Shown: piece after piece, positions 47,255 to 55,448 of the stretch | Layout: the number at the start of each line of letters is the position of its first letter | How positions within the stretch are numbered: the stretch's first letter is position 1 | DNA from: Candidatus Poseidoniales archaeon | GTDB lineage: Archaea > Thermoplasmatota > Poseidoniia > Poseidoniales > Poseidoniaceae | DNA: 55,448 nt | Direction: 5' to 3' | Assembly: GCA_003602475.1 (NCBI GenBank) | Contig: QQSC01000024.1 | Location: 18,583 to 74,030, forward strand | The notes under the pieces: generated by a model | Databases searched by the model: none | What the model was told of the DNA's origin: nothing | Seen by the model: only the letters and a program-made list of their open reading frames with translations | Translations under genes and position numbers: made by a program

Positions 47255-48116
47255 ACTTCTGTTTGGACGGAAGGTGGGCGCGAAGCATGGCCGAGTAATC
47301 CCCGTCACCCGACCACTGTTGGGCCACTTCGTCCACGCGAGCCGCTTCCAACGTGCCCTCCAAACCACCCCAATCCTCAACCAATTTCAGACGAAGAGCC
47401 GCCTTTGGGGTATAGCCCGGCAGGAAATTTCTCCAGAGGAATGGAATTCGACCGGGTGTAATTTGGTTCACGATGTTCACGATGGACGTGTTGCACGTGG
47501 TCAAAAGCGAATGGTACCATTCGGGTTGAACAGCCAGCTTGTTCAATTTTGCAACCATGGCCAGCAACAACTCCCGGTCTTTGCCTGGAGGGGTCATGGC
47601 TCTCAGCATGTAATCGCGGTTCTTTCGAGCGGTTGTTCTCAAGCCTGTGACGTCACGTTCATGCCCGACCAGCAGGTACAGTTCGTAGGCTCGCCAAAGT
47701 CCGTCCCATGGATGGTAGCGTTCGTTTCGTTCCCGCCGAGTCTCAAATGAAAAGGAGAGGCATGTGCCGCAGGCAAAGTCGAACGTGAGGTAGGTATGGG
47801 CCATACCGTGAAGGGAATGGAAGTGATCCACAACGAACCAAACATCGGTCAGTTCATCGATCTTGACCTTGACTTCATCGTCCCAACGCTCGTCCCTGTC
47901 CCTGGTCGTTCTCCAATGGAAATCGCGCACGTTGCGAAACACCAAGTCGTTCCCGTCCACTGTTGCGGTGGTCAAGTGCTCACAATCCGCAGCCCATTCG
48001 AGATCCAACGAAGGTTGGAGCGGACGAATGCGCGTGTACCAAACAAAGCCAACCCGGAGGATGACAACACCCATCAAACTCACGAACACCCATGCTGCAG
48101 CGCTGGAGCCGTCCAT
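47205..48116 (-). CDS. DUF4105-like membrane-anchored protein
   Basis: MDGSSAAAWVFVSLMGVVILRVGFVW (TM); FRNVRDFHWRTTRDRDERWDDEVKVKIDELTDVWFVVDHFHSLHGMAHTYLTFDFACGTCLSFSFETRRERNERYHPWDGLWRAYELYLLVGHERDVTGLRTTARKNRDYMLRAM, matching the DUF4105 pattern as I recall it. Confidence 0.75.
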   Translation of the reverse strand: MDGSSAAAWVFVSLMGVVILRVGFVWYTRIRPLQPSLDLEWAADCEHLTTATVDGNDLVFRNVRDFHWRTTRDRDERWDDEVKVKIDELTDVWFVVDHFHSLHGMAHTYLTFDFACGTCLSFSFETRRERNERYHPWDGLWRAYELYLLVGHERDVTGLRTTARKNRDYMLRAMTPPGKDRELLLAMVAKLNKLAVQPEWYHSLLTTCNTSIVNIVNQITPGRIPFLWRNFLPGYTPKAALRLKLVEDWGGLEGTLEAARVDEVAQQWSGDGDYSAMLRAHLPSKQKFSEEEPTSAGQNRSPA

Positions 48117-48339
48117 CAAGCCATCTCCAAGTGAGTTTTTCTGAGATTTATGCAGGGCGCATGACTCGTTTGAATGGGTTCACCCGGAACGGGTATTGTT
48201 TCATGCGGAACGGGTGATGGGGTCGTTCCAGCATGACACGTCGGTTGATTGATGTGAGCAACGGTGTGGCTCCACAGCTCTCGGCCCGCCATAATCCAGC
48301 GAAGAGCAGTCCGGCTTAGAAGGGCTTCCCCGGAAGGCA

Positions 48340-49731
48340 TCATCGCTGTCGCCCAAGACATTGACGAAGACACGATTCAAGGTCGCGATGTTGGAAGGTG
48401 TAACCGCTTTCCTCCAAGCGTGTAGGCAACACCTTTTGACCGTCCAACACCAGTCCCTTGGCCATTTCACCCAACATGATCTTCAGGACAAATCCCGGGA
48501 GTGGCATGAAGGCTGGACGGCGCAACACCTTACCCAGCACTTTTGCAAACCGCTTTTGCGTCAGTGGCTCAGGCCCCGTGATGTTGTAATGACCTTCGCA
48601 CTCTGGCGACATCAACAAATGATGAATGCTGTAAATTTGATCGTCAAGAGAAACCCAGGAGTAGTATTGCCGTCCGTTGCCAACAGGACCACCGCCGCCC
48701 AGTTTTGCTGGCAGCAGCAACTTTTGCAAGACGCCACCCATGGGCGTGATGACCAAACCGGTGCGAAGCCAAATGGTACGAATACCCGCATCAACCGCAG
48801 GTTGCGCCGATGCTTCCCATGCTTGACAGACATCAGCGAGGTAATTGTCACCTGGTGCAGATGATTCGTGAAGTGTTTCTTCACCACGGTTGCCGTAAAA
48901 ACCGATGGCTGAGCCACAGAGGAACGTTGACGGAGGCTTGTCCAAGCCAGCGAGAAGGGTCGTCAAATTTCGAGTCGGTACGGTTCGGCTTTCTCGAATA
49001 AGCGTTTTTCGTTTTGCGGACCAACGCTTGTCCCCAATCCCAGCTCCTGCAAGGTGAATCACCGTGTCGAATCCGTTCAAATCCCCGCTGATCAGTTCAC
49101 CTGTTTGGTCGTTCCACTCAACAACATCATCACCGTTGGCGTCCGCTGGCAGCTTGCTGGAAGGGCGAACCAAGCGGGTAATGCTGTGACCAGCTGCAGA
49201 CAAGAAGGCACAGAGTTGGAGCCCGATCAGACCCGTTGATCCGCTGACCAAAATCCGTTGGCGGGGCAGATGAGCGAATCCAGCGATGCGATCGAGGTCG
49301 TTGCGTACCCGGGTTGTCCGGAATTTGAACATTTGGTCAACCCTGCCTTTCACGGTGAACGGGGCCGTCCAAAACGTGAGCGGATGGAGCGGGAGGCGCC
49401 ACTCAACGGTATCGTGAATCGCTGAGGTCGAGGCTGAGGTGGTGACAAATTTGTGTTCGTGGTCCCATGCGCCGAAGGGTCCCTTTTCCATGACATCGTT
49501 GAACACCTCACCTTTGGTAACACCGTAATGGCGAGCCACCCACATTTGTTTGATGGGTCCAAGGCTGACTTTGAATTTCGTTCGTTCACCGTCCACAAGT
49601 GCTCCGGCTTGTATGGGCGTGATTCCTTCCCATTCTGGCATGATTCTGCGGAAGGCACCCGAACTGTCGTACCACGACCAAACGTCTTCGCGGGGATGGT
49701 CGTAGTCAGCGACATGGGTGTACGTGGGCAT
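48340..49731 (-). CDS. SRPBCC domain - TIGR01777-like NAD(P)-dependent epimerase fusion
   Basis: N-term MPTYTHVADYDHPREDVWSWYDSSGAFRRIMPEWEG...; C-term ILVSGSTGLIGLQLCAFLSAAGHSITRLVR...VIHLAGAGIGDKRWSAKRKTLIRESRTVPTRNL...FLCGSAIGFYGNRGEETLHESS. Confidence 0.92.
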   Translation of the reverse strand: MPTYTHVADYDHPREDVWSWYDSSGAFRRIMPEWEGITPIQAGALVDGERTKFKVSLGPIKQMWVARHYGVTKGEVFNDVMEKGPFGAWDHEHKFVTTSASTSAIHDTVEWRLPLHPLTFWTAPFTVKGRVDQMFKFRTTRVRNDLDRIAGFAHLPRQRILVSGSTGLIGLQLCAFLSAAGHSITRLVRPSSKLPADANGDDVVEWNDQTGELISGDLNGFDTVIHLAGAGIGDKRWSAKRKTLIRESRTVPTRNLTTLLAGLDKPPSTFLCGSAIGFYGNRGEETLHESSAPGDNYLADVCQAWEASAQPAVDAGIRTIWLRTGLVITPMGGVLQKLLLPAKLGGGGPVGNGRQYYSWVSLDDQIYSIHHLLMSPECEGHYNITGPEPLTQKRFAKVLGKVLRRPAFMPLPGFVLKIMLGEMAKGLVLDGQKVLPTRLEESGYTFQHRDLESCLRQCLGRQR

Positions 49732-49740
49732 GAGCATCCC

Positions 49741-51285
49741 TCATTGGTGGGTCGAATACAAGCCGGGTCCGGAACCGAGCACGGTTTGAACACTCATGGG
49801 TGACTTGTACTTCTCAATGTAACCCGAGGTTCGGTACTTTCGTTTTGTTGACGGCGTGGTCATGCAGCGAACCTTTCCGTAAACGGCCCGTTCGGTCCAT
49901 CCACGGTCGAACTTGCCCATGACCCACCCCACGCCCGTGTAGGAGTTCGGATCGCGTCCGTCCAAGGCCCATCGGTCGTTGAGGTCGATCATCCACTGCA
50001 TGGCGGTTTCGGGGTCAGGTGACCATTCGAGAATTTTCTTCCCCCACAGCATGCGGAGGTAATTCTGAATCATGCCGTCCTGGCGGAGTTGGTTTTGGGC
50101 AGCGTTCCAGAGGTCGTCGTGTGTTCTCGCCTGTTCAAGTTGTTCAAAGGAGTACACAACAGGTCGGGGGTCGTTGCGATGTTGTTCAAGGGTTAGCTTC
50201 GCCCATTCTGGCAATGAATCGTAGGTTGTGTGGTTCTCGACCATCGCACAGTGAATGAAGCCGATGTCACGCCACGTGATGATTTGGTCAAGGAAAGCTT
50301 CCACGGGTTGCGGCAGTCCCCACCAACCTTCTCGTCGGCCGTTGTGGGGAGGGTTGACCAAGGTCACATCCCATTTGTGTTCAGCAAAGAGTTCGTGGAG
50401 GATTTGGTGGACGCTGATGTGCCCAAAGTGAAGCCAGGGGGACAACCCGCTGGCACCTTCTTGTTCTGGGTGGTTTCTCGCCTCGTGATAAGCGGAGAGG
50501 CCTCGTTTGGCAAAAGTTCGCCAACGACGTTTGGCTTCGGCGTGCCCACCTTTTTTGCTGAGAACGGGGGCAACATCGTGGTCAATGGCAAGGGAGGAGA
50601 GTGCACCACGTCCAATGTCGCCACCTTCTCCGACACGCCACAGGAATTCGTAGGGCGTCATCGGTGTGTTGGTTTCGGTGAAAATTGTCTGAACGGCTTC
50701 TTTTGAAATCATTGGCAACCCAACGGCTCGTTCAAGGGGTGAGGCGTGAGGGAATTCATGCATGTGTTCGGTGATGGTTTTGTGAAGGTGCCTGCGAAGA
50801 GAATGGGCCGTTTTGAAGTCCCTGCCTTGTGCCCTCATGGCCATGAACCCATTGGAATCAACCGCATGAATCTCGCAGGGTTTGATGCTCAGTGCTGTGT
50901 TGAGGACATGAAGTGGGTAGTATGTTGGGAAATCGTCGATGACGCACGCGGTGGCGTTTTTCAACCAGCCCTTGAGCAACCCCGAGGCTTCTTTGCGCTT
51001 GGTTTCAACGTAGGGAATATAGGTCACGTACGTCCCTTGGAACGCACTTCGGTTGTCGATCATGCCTTGGAGAACGAATGTCGAGATTCGGTCGTTGGCC
51101 CATTTGTGCTGAAGGGCCAAACATTCGATCACCACCAACGGTTTCTGATGTTCTTGAGCGAGGTTGATGGCGTGGTCGAGCGCATGGTTCCAGGTGGGCC
51201 GGCGAGCAGCCGTCATCCAATAGAGGATGTAATCTCCGTTTGCGTTCAAATCCCCGTGGAGTCGGAGCCGGGAAGCGGGAATCAT
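49741..51285 (-). CDS. phr: class II (type 2) deoxyribodipyrimidine photolyase
   Basis: DYILYWMTAARRPTWNHALDHAINLAQEHQKPLVVIECLALQHKWANDRISTFVLQGMIDN...LSPWLHFGHISVHQIL...LRMLWGKKILEWSPDPETAMQWMIDLNDRWALDGRDPNSYTGVGWVMGKFDRGW. Confidence 0.95.
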   Translation of the reverse strand: MIPASRLRLHGDLNANGDYILYWMTAARRPTWNHALDHAINLAQEHQKPLVVIECLALQHKWANDRISTFVLQGMIDNRSAFQGTYVTYIPYVETKRKEASGLLKGWLKNATACVIDDFPTYYPLHVLNTALSIKPCEIHAVDSNGFMAMRAQGRDFKTAHSLRRHLHKTITEHMHEFPHASPLERAVGLPMISKEAVQTIFTETNTPMTPYEFLWRVGEGGDIGRGALSSLAIDHDVAPVLSKKGGHAEAKRRWRTFAKRGLSAYHEARNHPEQEGASGLSPWLHFGHISVHQILHELFAEHKWDVTLVNPPHNGRREGWWGLPQPVEAFLDQIITWRDIGFIHCAMVENHTTYDSLPEWAKLTLEQHRNDPRPVVYSFEQLEQARTHDDLWNAAQNQLRQDGMIQNYLRMLWGKKILEWSPDPETAMQWMIDLNDRWALDGRDPNSYTGVGWVMGKFDRGWTERAVYGKVRCMTTPSTKRKYRTSGYIEKYKSPMSVQTVLGSGPGLYSTHQ

Positions 51286-51776
51286 GCTTGTGTCCCCCTG
51301 CCAACGGCGTTGGCTGACGTGTAGACGGCGTAGGGGTGGCTGCGCGGCGTGAGGTTGTGCCGGACGGGCATGGACACGGGTCGAGTGAGGGCTTCAATGC
51401 CCAACTGTTGCATGGTTTCGGAGACCCATTGCAGTTCAGCGATCTCGTTGATGTTAACCCAGCGCACATTGGCGATTTCGTTTTCATCGGCATGAGCGTC
51501 CGTGCTGCTGACCGTCACGTCGTAGCAGAGGAAAATGCTGGGTGTGCTGCTTCGCACGGTTGTGCGAACGCCGGTGAGACCACCAACCGCACCCAACAGT
51601 CCGGTTTCTTCTCGGAGTTCCCTCAGCACGGCTTCCTCTGGCAACTCGCCATCGTCCACACGTCCTTTTGGAAGGCCCCATTGACCCTGGAACCGGCCCT
51701 GGGCTTCTTGAACGACCAATAAGCGGTGGTTTTGAACCACCCTTGCTGCGACGCCTAAGTCGCACAGTATACCGTT
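51282..51776 (-). CDS. Nudix hydrolase
   Basis: WGLPKGRVDDGELPEEAVLRELREETGLLGAVG matches the Nudix box GX5EX7REUXEEXGU; 4-bp overlap with photolyase. Confidence 0.93.
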   Translation of the reverse strand, partial: NGILCDLGVAARVVQNHRLLVVQEAQGRFQGQWGLPKGRVDDGELPEEAVLRELREETGLLGAVGGLTGVRTTVRSSTPSIFLCYDVTVSSTDAHADENEIANVRWVNINEIAELQWVSETMQQLGIEALTRPVSMPVRHNLTPRSHPYAVYTSANAVGRGTQA

Positions 51777-51802
51777 CATGGTCCCCAAGTGGAGTGATTC
51801 AG

Positions 51803-51857
51803 TATATGAAGGGGGGTTTGTCCCCCCACAAGAAAAAGACGAGAGTTCATATATGAA
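51803..51857. promoter_or_regulatory. divergent promoter region with G6/C6 hairpin and TTCATATATGAA palindrome
   Basis: TATATGAA (51803-51810), GGGGGGTTTGTCCCCCC (51811-51827), TTCATATATGAA (51846-51857), between the Nudix/photolyase operon (-) and ribA (+). Confidence 0.6.
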
Positions 51858-51875
51858 TTCACGAGATTATCTAAC

Positions 51876-52487
51876 ATGATGATAGAGCCATCAATCCTAC
51901 AACACGCTACACCTCTGGCCGATGCCATCCTCCCAACCGAACACGGGGAGTTCCGAATTCGAGCGTTCAAGGAATCGTCCACCGGCAAAGAGCACTGTGT
52001 TGTGTACGTCGGCGACCTCACCTCAGGCTCACCACTCGTCAGGATACACTCCGAGTGCCTTACGGGTGATGCTTTTGGATCGCTTCGTTGCGACTGTGGA
52101 CCCCAGCTGCAAGCCTCCCTCAAGGCCATACAAGAGCGGGGCGCAGGAGCCATCGTCTACATGCGGCAGGAAGGCCGAGGTATCGGGCTGTATGCCAAAA
52201 TGCAAGCCTATGCCCTTCAAGATACGGGCATGGACACCCTCGACGCCAACCTTGCACTTGGATTGCCAGGAGACGGCCGGACATACGAGTTTGCGGCCGA
52301 CATGCTCCACTGCATGGGCGTTAAGGGCGTGGAACTCATCACGAACAACCCCCACAAGAAAGAACAACTTATCCAGCACGGTATCCGAGTCAAAGAGCGC
52401 GTCCCCATCATCGTGGGGCAGTGTGCCCAAAACCGTTCATACATGGCAACCAAAGCCGCTAGGATGGGCCACATCCTTCCAATGTGA
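51876..52487 (+). CDS. ribA: GTP cyclohydrolase II
   Basis: VRIHSECLTGDAFGSLRCDCGPQLQASLKAIQERGAGAIVYMRQEGRGIGLYAKMQAYALQDTGMDTLDANLALGLPGDGRTYEFAADML...ELITNNPHKKEQLIQHGI. Confidence 0.97.
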   Translation: MMIEPSILQHATPLADAILPTEHGEFRIRAFKESSTGKEHCVVYVGDLTSGSPLVRIHSECLTGDAFGSLRCDCGPQLQASLKAIQERGAGAIVYMRQEGRGIGLYAKMQAYALQDTGMDTLDANLALGLPGDGRTYEFAADMLHCMGVKGVELITNNPHKKEQLIQHGIRVKERVPIIVGQCAQNRSYMATKAARMGHILPM

Positions 52488-52963
52488 GTGGTGGTATCGT
52501 GGACAACTTGGTCGGCCAACTCGCACCTTCGTTCTCATTGGTTATGGAGAACGGAGAAACCTTCGAAAGTGCCTCGCTTGACGGCACATGGCGAATCGTC
52601 TTCTTTTACTCGAGGCACAACTCCCCGACGTGCAAGCGCGGTTGCTTGACGTTCAAGGAACAACATGACCTCTTCAAATCCGCCGGATGTTCCATTGTAG
52701 GCATTGGTCCCGGTACGCTCGATGAACAAGCAAAGTTTCGCCAGGTTCTCGGCGAGTTGCCGTTCCCGCTTCTGGCCGACCCCGGTCGAGAAGTAGGGAA
52801 GAGGTTCCAGGTGCCCATGCACTTGGGCCAGTTCCCTGCAAAATCCTCGTTCCTCATCGGACCGGACAACACCGTTCGCTACGTCTACGATTGGTTGTTT
52901 AGACCCCGACGCCACGTTGCCAAAATTCTTGGTGACATTTCCGTCGTTCAGGGGGACAACTGA
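52484..52963 (+). CDS. peroxiredoxin (AhpC/TSA, Bcp-like)
   Basis: GQLAPSFSLVMENGETFESASLDGTWRIVFFYSRHNSPTCKRGCLTFKEQHDLFKSAGCSIVGIGPGTLDEQAKFRQVLGELPFPLLADPGREVGKRFQV; 4-bp overlap with ribA. Confidence 0.92.
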   Translation: MSGGIVDNLVGQLAPSFSLVMENGETFESASLDGTWRIVFFYSRHNSPTCKRGCLTFKEQHDLFKSAGCSIVGIGPGTLDEQAKFRQVLGELPFPLLADPGREVGKRFQVPMHLGQFPAKSSFLIGPDNTVRYVYDWLFRPRRHVAKILGDISVVQGDN

Positions 52964-54364
52964 ATGTGGGACGAACTGTTGCTGGAGGCAGGCCTCAACG
53001 AACGCGAGGTCCGTTCCATCATGATTCTCGGATCTCGGCCTAAAATGAAGGCATCCGAACTGGCCAAAGAACTCAACACGACCCGTCTTGACGCCTACAA
53101 CAGCCTTTCGCGGCTTCAAGAAATGGGCATCGTTACGGCCACCGCTGACCGGCCGATGTTGTTTTCCAGCCTGCGTGTCAACGAAGCCATGGAGCACATC
53201 ATCCAATCGCGTAAATCTCAACTGGATCGATTGGTCGGCGGGTTCGATGAACTGTCCAAGGGCATCACGGAAACCGACGCATCGTATGAGAAGAAGCGAA
53301 GGGACATTGACGACCCCCGTTTCGCCGTCCTCAAGGAACGAGGTCACATCTACAACCGGTTGCAAAAAATGGCCAACGACGCTGAAGAACGCCTCATTCT
53401 GCTCCTCGGCCAGTTTGGTATTCTCCATCTGTGTCGAAACCCGGATGCGCTTGAAGCTGTCAACACGGCAGCTGTTCGTGGTGTCGTGGTCCAAATCATC
53501 ACCCACTTGGACGGTCGAACCCTTCGTTTCTTCGACAACCTGCACGAGAGCATCGAAGTGCGTCACTCAGATGAATTGGATTCTTTGGGCTTTGTCCAAG
53601 ACCACGCCGAAGTTATTCAGTACCTCAACATCGAAGACAATCCCGTCGGGCGAGGCAAGGAAGATGCAGCACTGATCATCGAATCCGGCCCGTTCGCCGG
53701 AGCCCACCTCCACCTCATCGACGCCATTTGGGAGGGAGCTGTTCACCTCAACGTGGCCAGAGCTCGCTTCACGGAAAACCAGATCAACGACCCGCTACGG
53801 CTGACCATTGGTGAAGGATCGTTCCTCAAGAACGTCTCCGTCGCCCTCGGGTTTGATGGCCAACTCCCCGAGGAGGATACGCCGTTCGACCCCGACGCCT
53901 TTTTCGCTGCAGGCAACGAAGTAAACGACGCAAGAATGCGTTTGACGGAAGGAAAATTGTCCAACTTGAAGGTGCTTGGCATCGACATCGGACGCATGCT
54001 GCGTCAAATTGGTTGCCGGGTTGGCCAAGAAATTGCCTTTTCACTCCGCTCGCTGGAAAACGACATTGAATTTCTTGATGAAATGATGGATTGGTGGGAG
54101 CACGCCGGTCTAGGACTCCTTCAATACCACGTCGACCCGCAGTTCCACGTCAGCGTGGGGCTCAACCATCCACCTGTGGACGACCCGGATGCGTTGCCCA
54201 TGTGGGAAATGGACGATGGCATCATCGAAGGTGCCCTCTCGACAAGGTTTGCGAAAGATTCGACCGTTGTGATTCAACGAACCGACGGGTCGGGGACTCC
54301 AGACGACCTCTGGCACTACATCATTCACCGTCACGAGTACAACACCATCGAACTCGAAGACTGA
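52964..54364 (+). CDS. TrmB-family transcriptional regulator
   Basis: AGLNEREVRSIMILGSRPKMKASELAKELNTTRLDAYNSLSRLQEMGIVTATADRPMLFSSLRVNEAMEHIIQSRKSQLDRL: N-terminal TrmB wHTH and coiled coil, long C-terminal sensor-like region. Confidence 0.85.
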   Translation: MWDELLLEAGLNEREVRSIMILGSRPKMKASELAKELNTTRLDAYNSLSRLQEMGIVTATADRPMLFSSLRVNEAMEHIIQSRKSQLDRLVGGFDELSKGITETDASYEKKRRDIDDPRFAVLKERGHIYNRLQKMANDAEERLILLLGQFGILHLCRNPDALEAVNTAAVRGVVVQIITHLDGRTLRFFDNLHESIEVRHSDELDSLGFVQDHAEVIQYLNIEDNPVGRGKEDAALIIESGPFAGAHLHLIDAIWEGAVHLNVARARFTENQINDPLRLTIGEGSFLKNVSVALGFDGQLPEEDTPFDPDAFFAAGNEVNDARMRLTEGKLSNLKVLGIDIGRMLRQIGCRVGQEIAFSLRSLENDIEFLDEMMDWWEHAGLGLLQYHVDPQFHVSVGLNHPPVDDPDALPMWEMDDGIIEGALSTRFAKDSTVVIQRTDGSGTPDDLWHYIIHRHEYNTIELED

Positions 54365-54375
54365 GAGGTGAGAAC

Positions 54376-55448
54376 ATGAAACTCGTAACGTTCCTCCGGT
54401 TCTTCCGGCAGATTCGAGGCAAGAAGCCGGTGAACATTGACAAGATTCAATCCATGGGCCTCCTGGCGGTAAAACTCGGTCAGATTTTCGCTCTTCGCCC
54501 CGATCTGATCGACCCAGAACGGTGCATTGAGCTCCAAAAATTGTACAGCCGAGCTGCAACGATTCCTGAAGAAAACTCACAACGCCTGCTGGACAAATTT
54601 GCTCCGTCGGGGTTCATGGACAACTTCAATCACATCGACCCCACACCCTTCGCTGCGGCCAGCATCGGACAAATTCACCGAGCCGAACTGAAGGACGGAA
54701 CCAAGGTTGTAGTGAAAATCATCAAATCGGATTTCGAAGCGTCTTTCCGCCGAGACGTACGCCGTATGAAACGCTGGATCCGGATGGGGTTGTTTTTCAA
54801 TCCAAAACTCCGTAAGGTGGGCAACCCCATTGGATTGTTGGCCCACATTGAAGATTACACGCTGCGGGAGCTGAACCTCCTCAACGAGATTCAAGGCCGA
54901 GAAGACCTGTTGGCACAAGCCGCTGAAGTCGAGAAGCACTTCCCGATGCCGAAATTGAAGTTCCCGACGATGTGGAGAGAAATGTCAAACGAACACGTGC
55001 TGGTGATGGAAGAGATCACCCATCCAACGCTGGAAAATCACCTGGAAGCAGGGACATTCACTTGGCCAGACATGCTGGAGTTGTTCCGAATTCACGGGGC
55101 GTTCATGTTCGGCCTTGGCACTTTTCACGGCGATCTTCACCCCGGCAACGCCATGATGGGCGACAACGGAGACTTCTACTTCATCGATACTGGCGCCATC
55201 TGCAACGCACCACCCCACGTGAGAAGTGCCCTGTTCGGGTTCTTCTTTTTCCTCGCCAAAGGGGAACTGCGGCACGCCTACGATTCCATGCTCACCATGG
55301 CAGCCGTCCAACCTGAGGGCGAAACCTTAGCAACGTATTACGCTTCAATGGATGAACTCTACAACGGCTTCGTGGGCACATCGGTCAGCGAGGTGTCGCT
55401 TACCGAACAGATGATGAAGACCGTGAAGGCAGCGGTTTTGGCAGGCTG
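54376..55448 (+). CDS. AarF/ABC1/UbiB-family kinase-like protein (partial, runs off the right edge)
   Basis: From ATG 54376: MKLVTFLRFFRQIRGKKPVNIDKIQSMGLLAVKLGQIFALRPDLIDPERCIELQKLYS...FAAASIGQIHRAELKDGTKVVVKI...LGTFHGDLHPGNAMMGDNGDFYFIDTGAI. Confidence 0.93.
   Translation, partial: MKLVTFLRFFRQIRGKKPVNIDKIQSMGLLAVKLGQIFALRPDLIDPERCIELQKLYSRAATIPEENSQRLLDKFAPSGFMDNFNHIDPTPFAAASIGQIHRAELKDGTKVVVKIIKSDFEASFRRDVRRMKRWIRMGLFFNPKLRKVGNPIGLLAHIEDYTLRELNLLNEIQGREDLLAQAAEVEKHFPMPKLKFPTMWREMSNEHVLVMEEITHPTLENHLEAGTFTWPDMLELFRIHGAFMFGLGTFHGDLHPGNAMMGDNGDFYFIDTGAICNAPPHVRSALFGFFFFLAKGELRHAYDSMLTMAAVQPEGETLATYYASMDELYNGFVGTSVSEVSLTEQMMKTVKAAVLAG

Noticed and set aside
51811-51827. FMN riboswitch upstream of ribA
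   Set aside because: The leader lacks the conserved RFN core (e.g. AGGGGC...GAAATTCCC-like segments); only a simple G6/C6 hairpin is visible.
52535-53566. 343-aa minus-strand ORF opposite the peroxiredoxin and TrmB genes
   Set aside because: Shadow ORF; the + strand frames carry clear family motifs.

Overview
This is a protein-dense archaeal chromosomal segment with about 46 CDS and 2 tRNA genes. From gene content it most likely belongs to a marine Thermoplasmatota / Marine Group II (Poseidoniales)-like genome; that placement is inference, with no database search behind it. I see no CRISPR array, rRNA, IS element or prophage. Most genes are housekeeping or metabolic: an acyl-CoA dehydrogenase fragment, fused 2-oxoacid dehydrogenase E1, a ribB-ribL-ribE-ribH operon plus a distant ribA, gpsA, phnDCE, NFACT/RqcH, a DEAD-box helicase, thiolase, RNase PH, dihydroorotase, M32 and M29-like peptidases, thiamin pyrophosphokinase, a class II photolyase cluster, TrmB and AarF/UbiB. 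Points worth a second look: (i) two 16-bp palindromic operators flanking the TATA-like box of phnD; (ii) a perfect 19-bp palindrome between a 2.1 kaa FG-GAP/TSP3 surface protein and thiN; (iii) hairpin and palindrome structures in the divergent promoter between the Nudix-photolyase operon and the ribA-peroxiredoxin-TrmB operon; (iv) a secreted protein with a lipobox, LDLa-like calcium motifs and a PGF-CTERM-like tail; (v) a receiver-domain protein whose phospho-acceptor Asp is replaced by Glu; (vi) an EF-hand / zinc-ribbon protein with a Q/P/W repeat; (vii) an endonuclease IV-like protein with an SSB-like acidic C-terminal tip; (viii) bacterial-type RNase PH, GpsA and riboflavin enzymes in an archaeal background. 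All assignments come from reading the translations. Start codons are best guesses.
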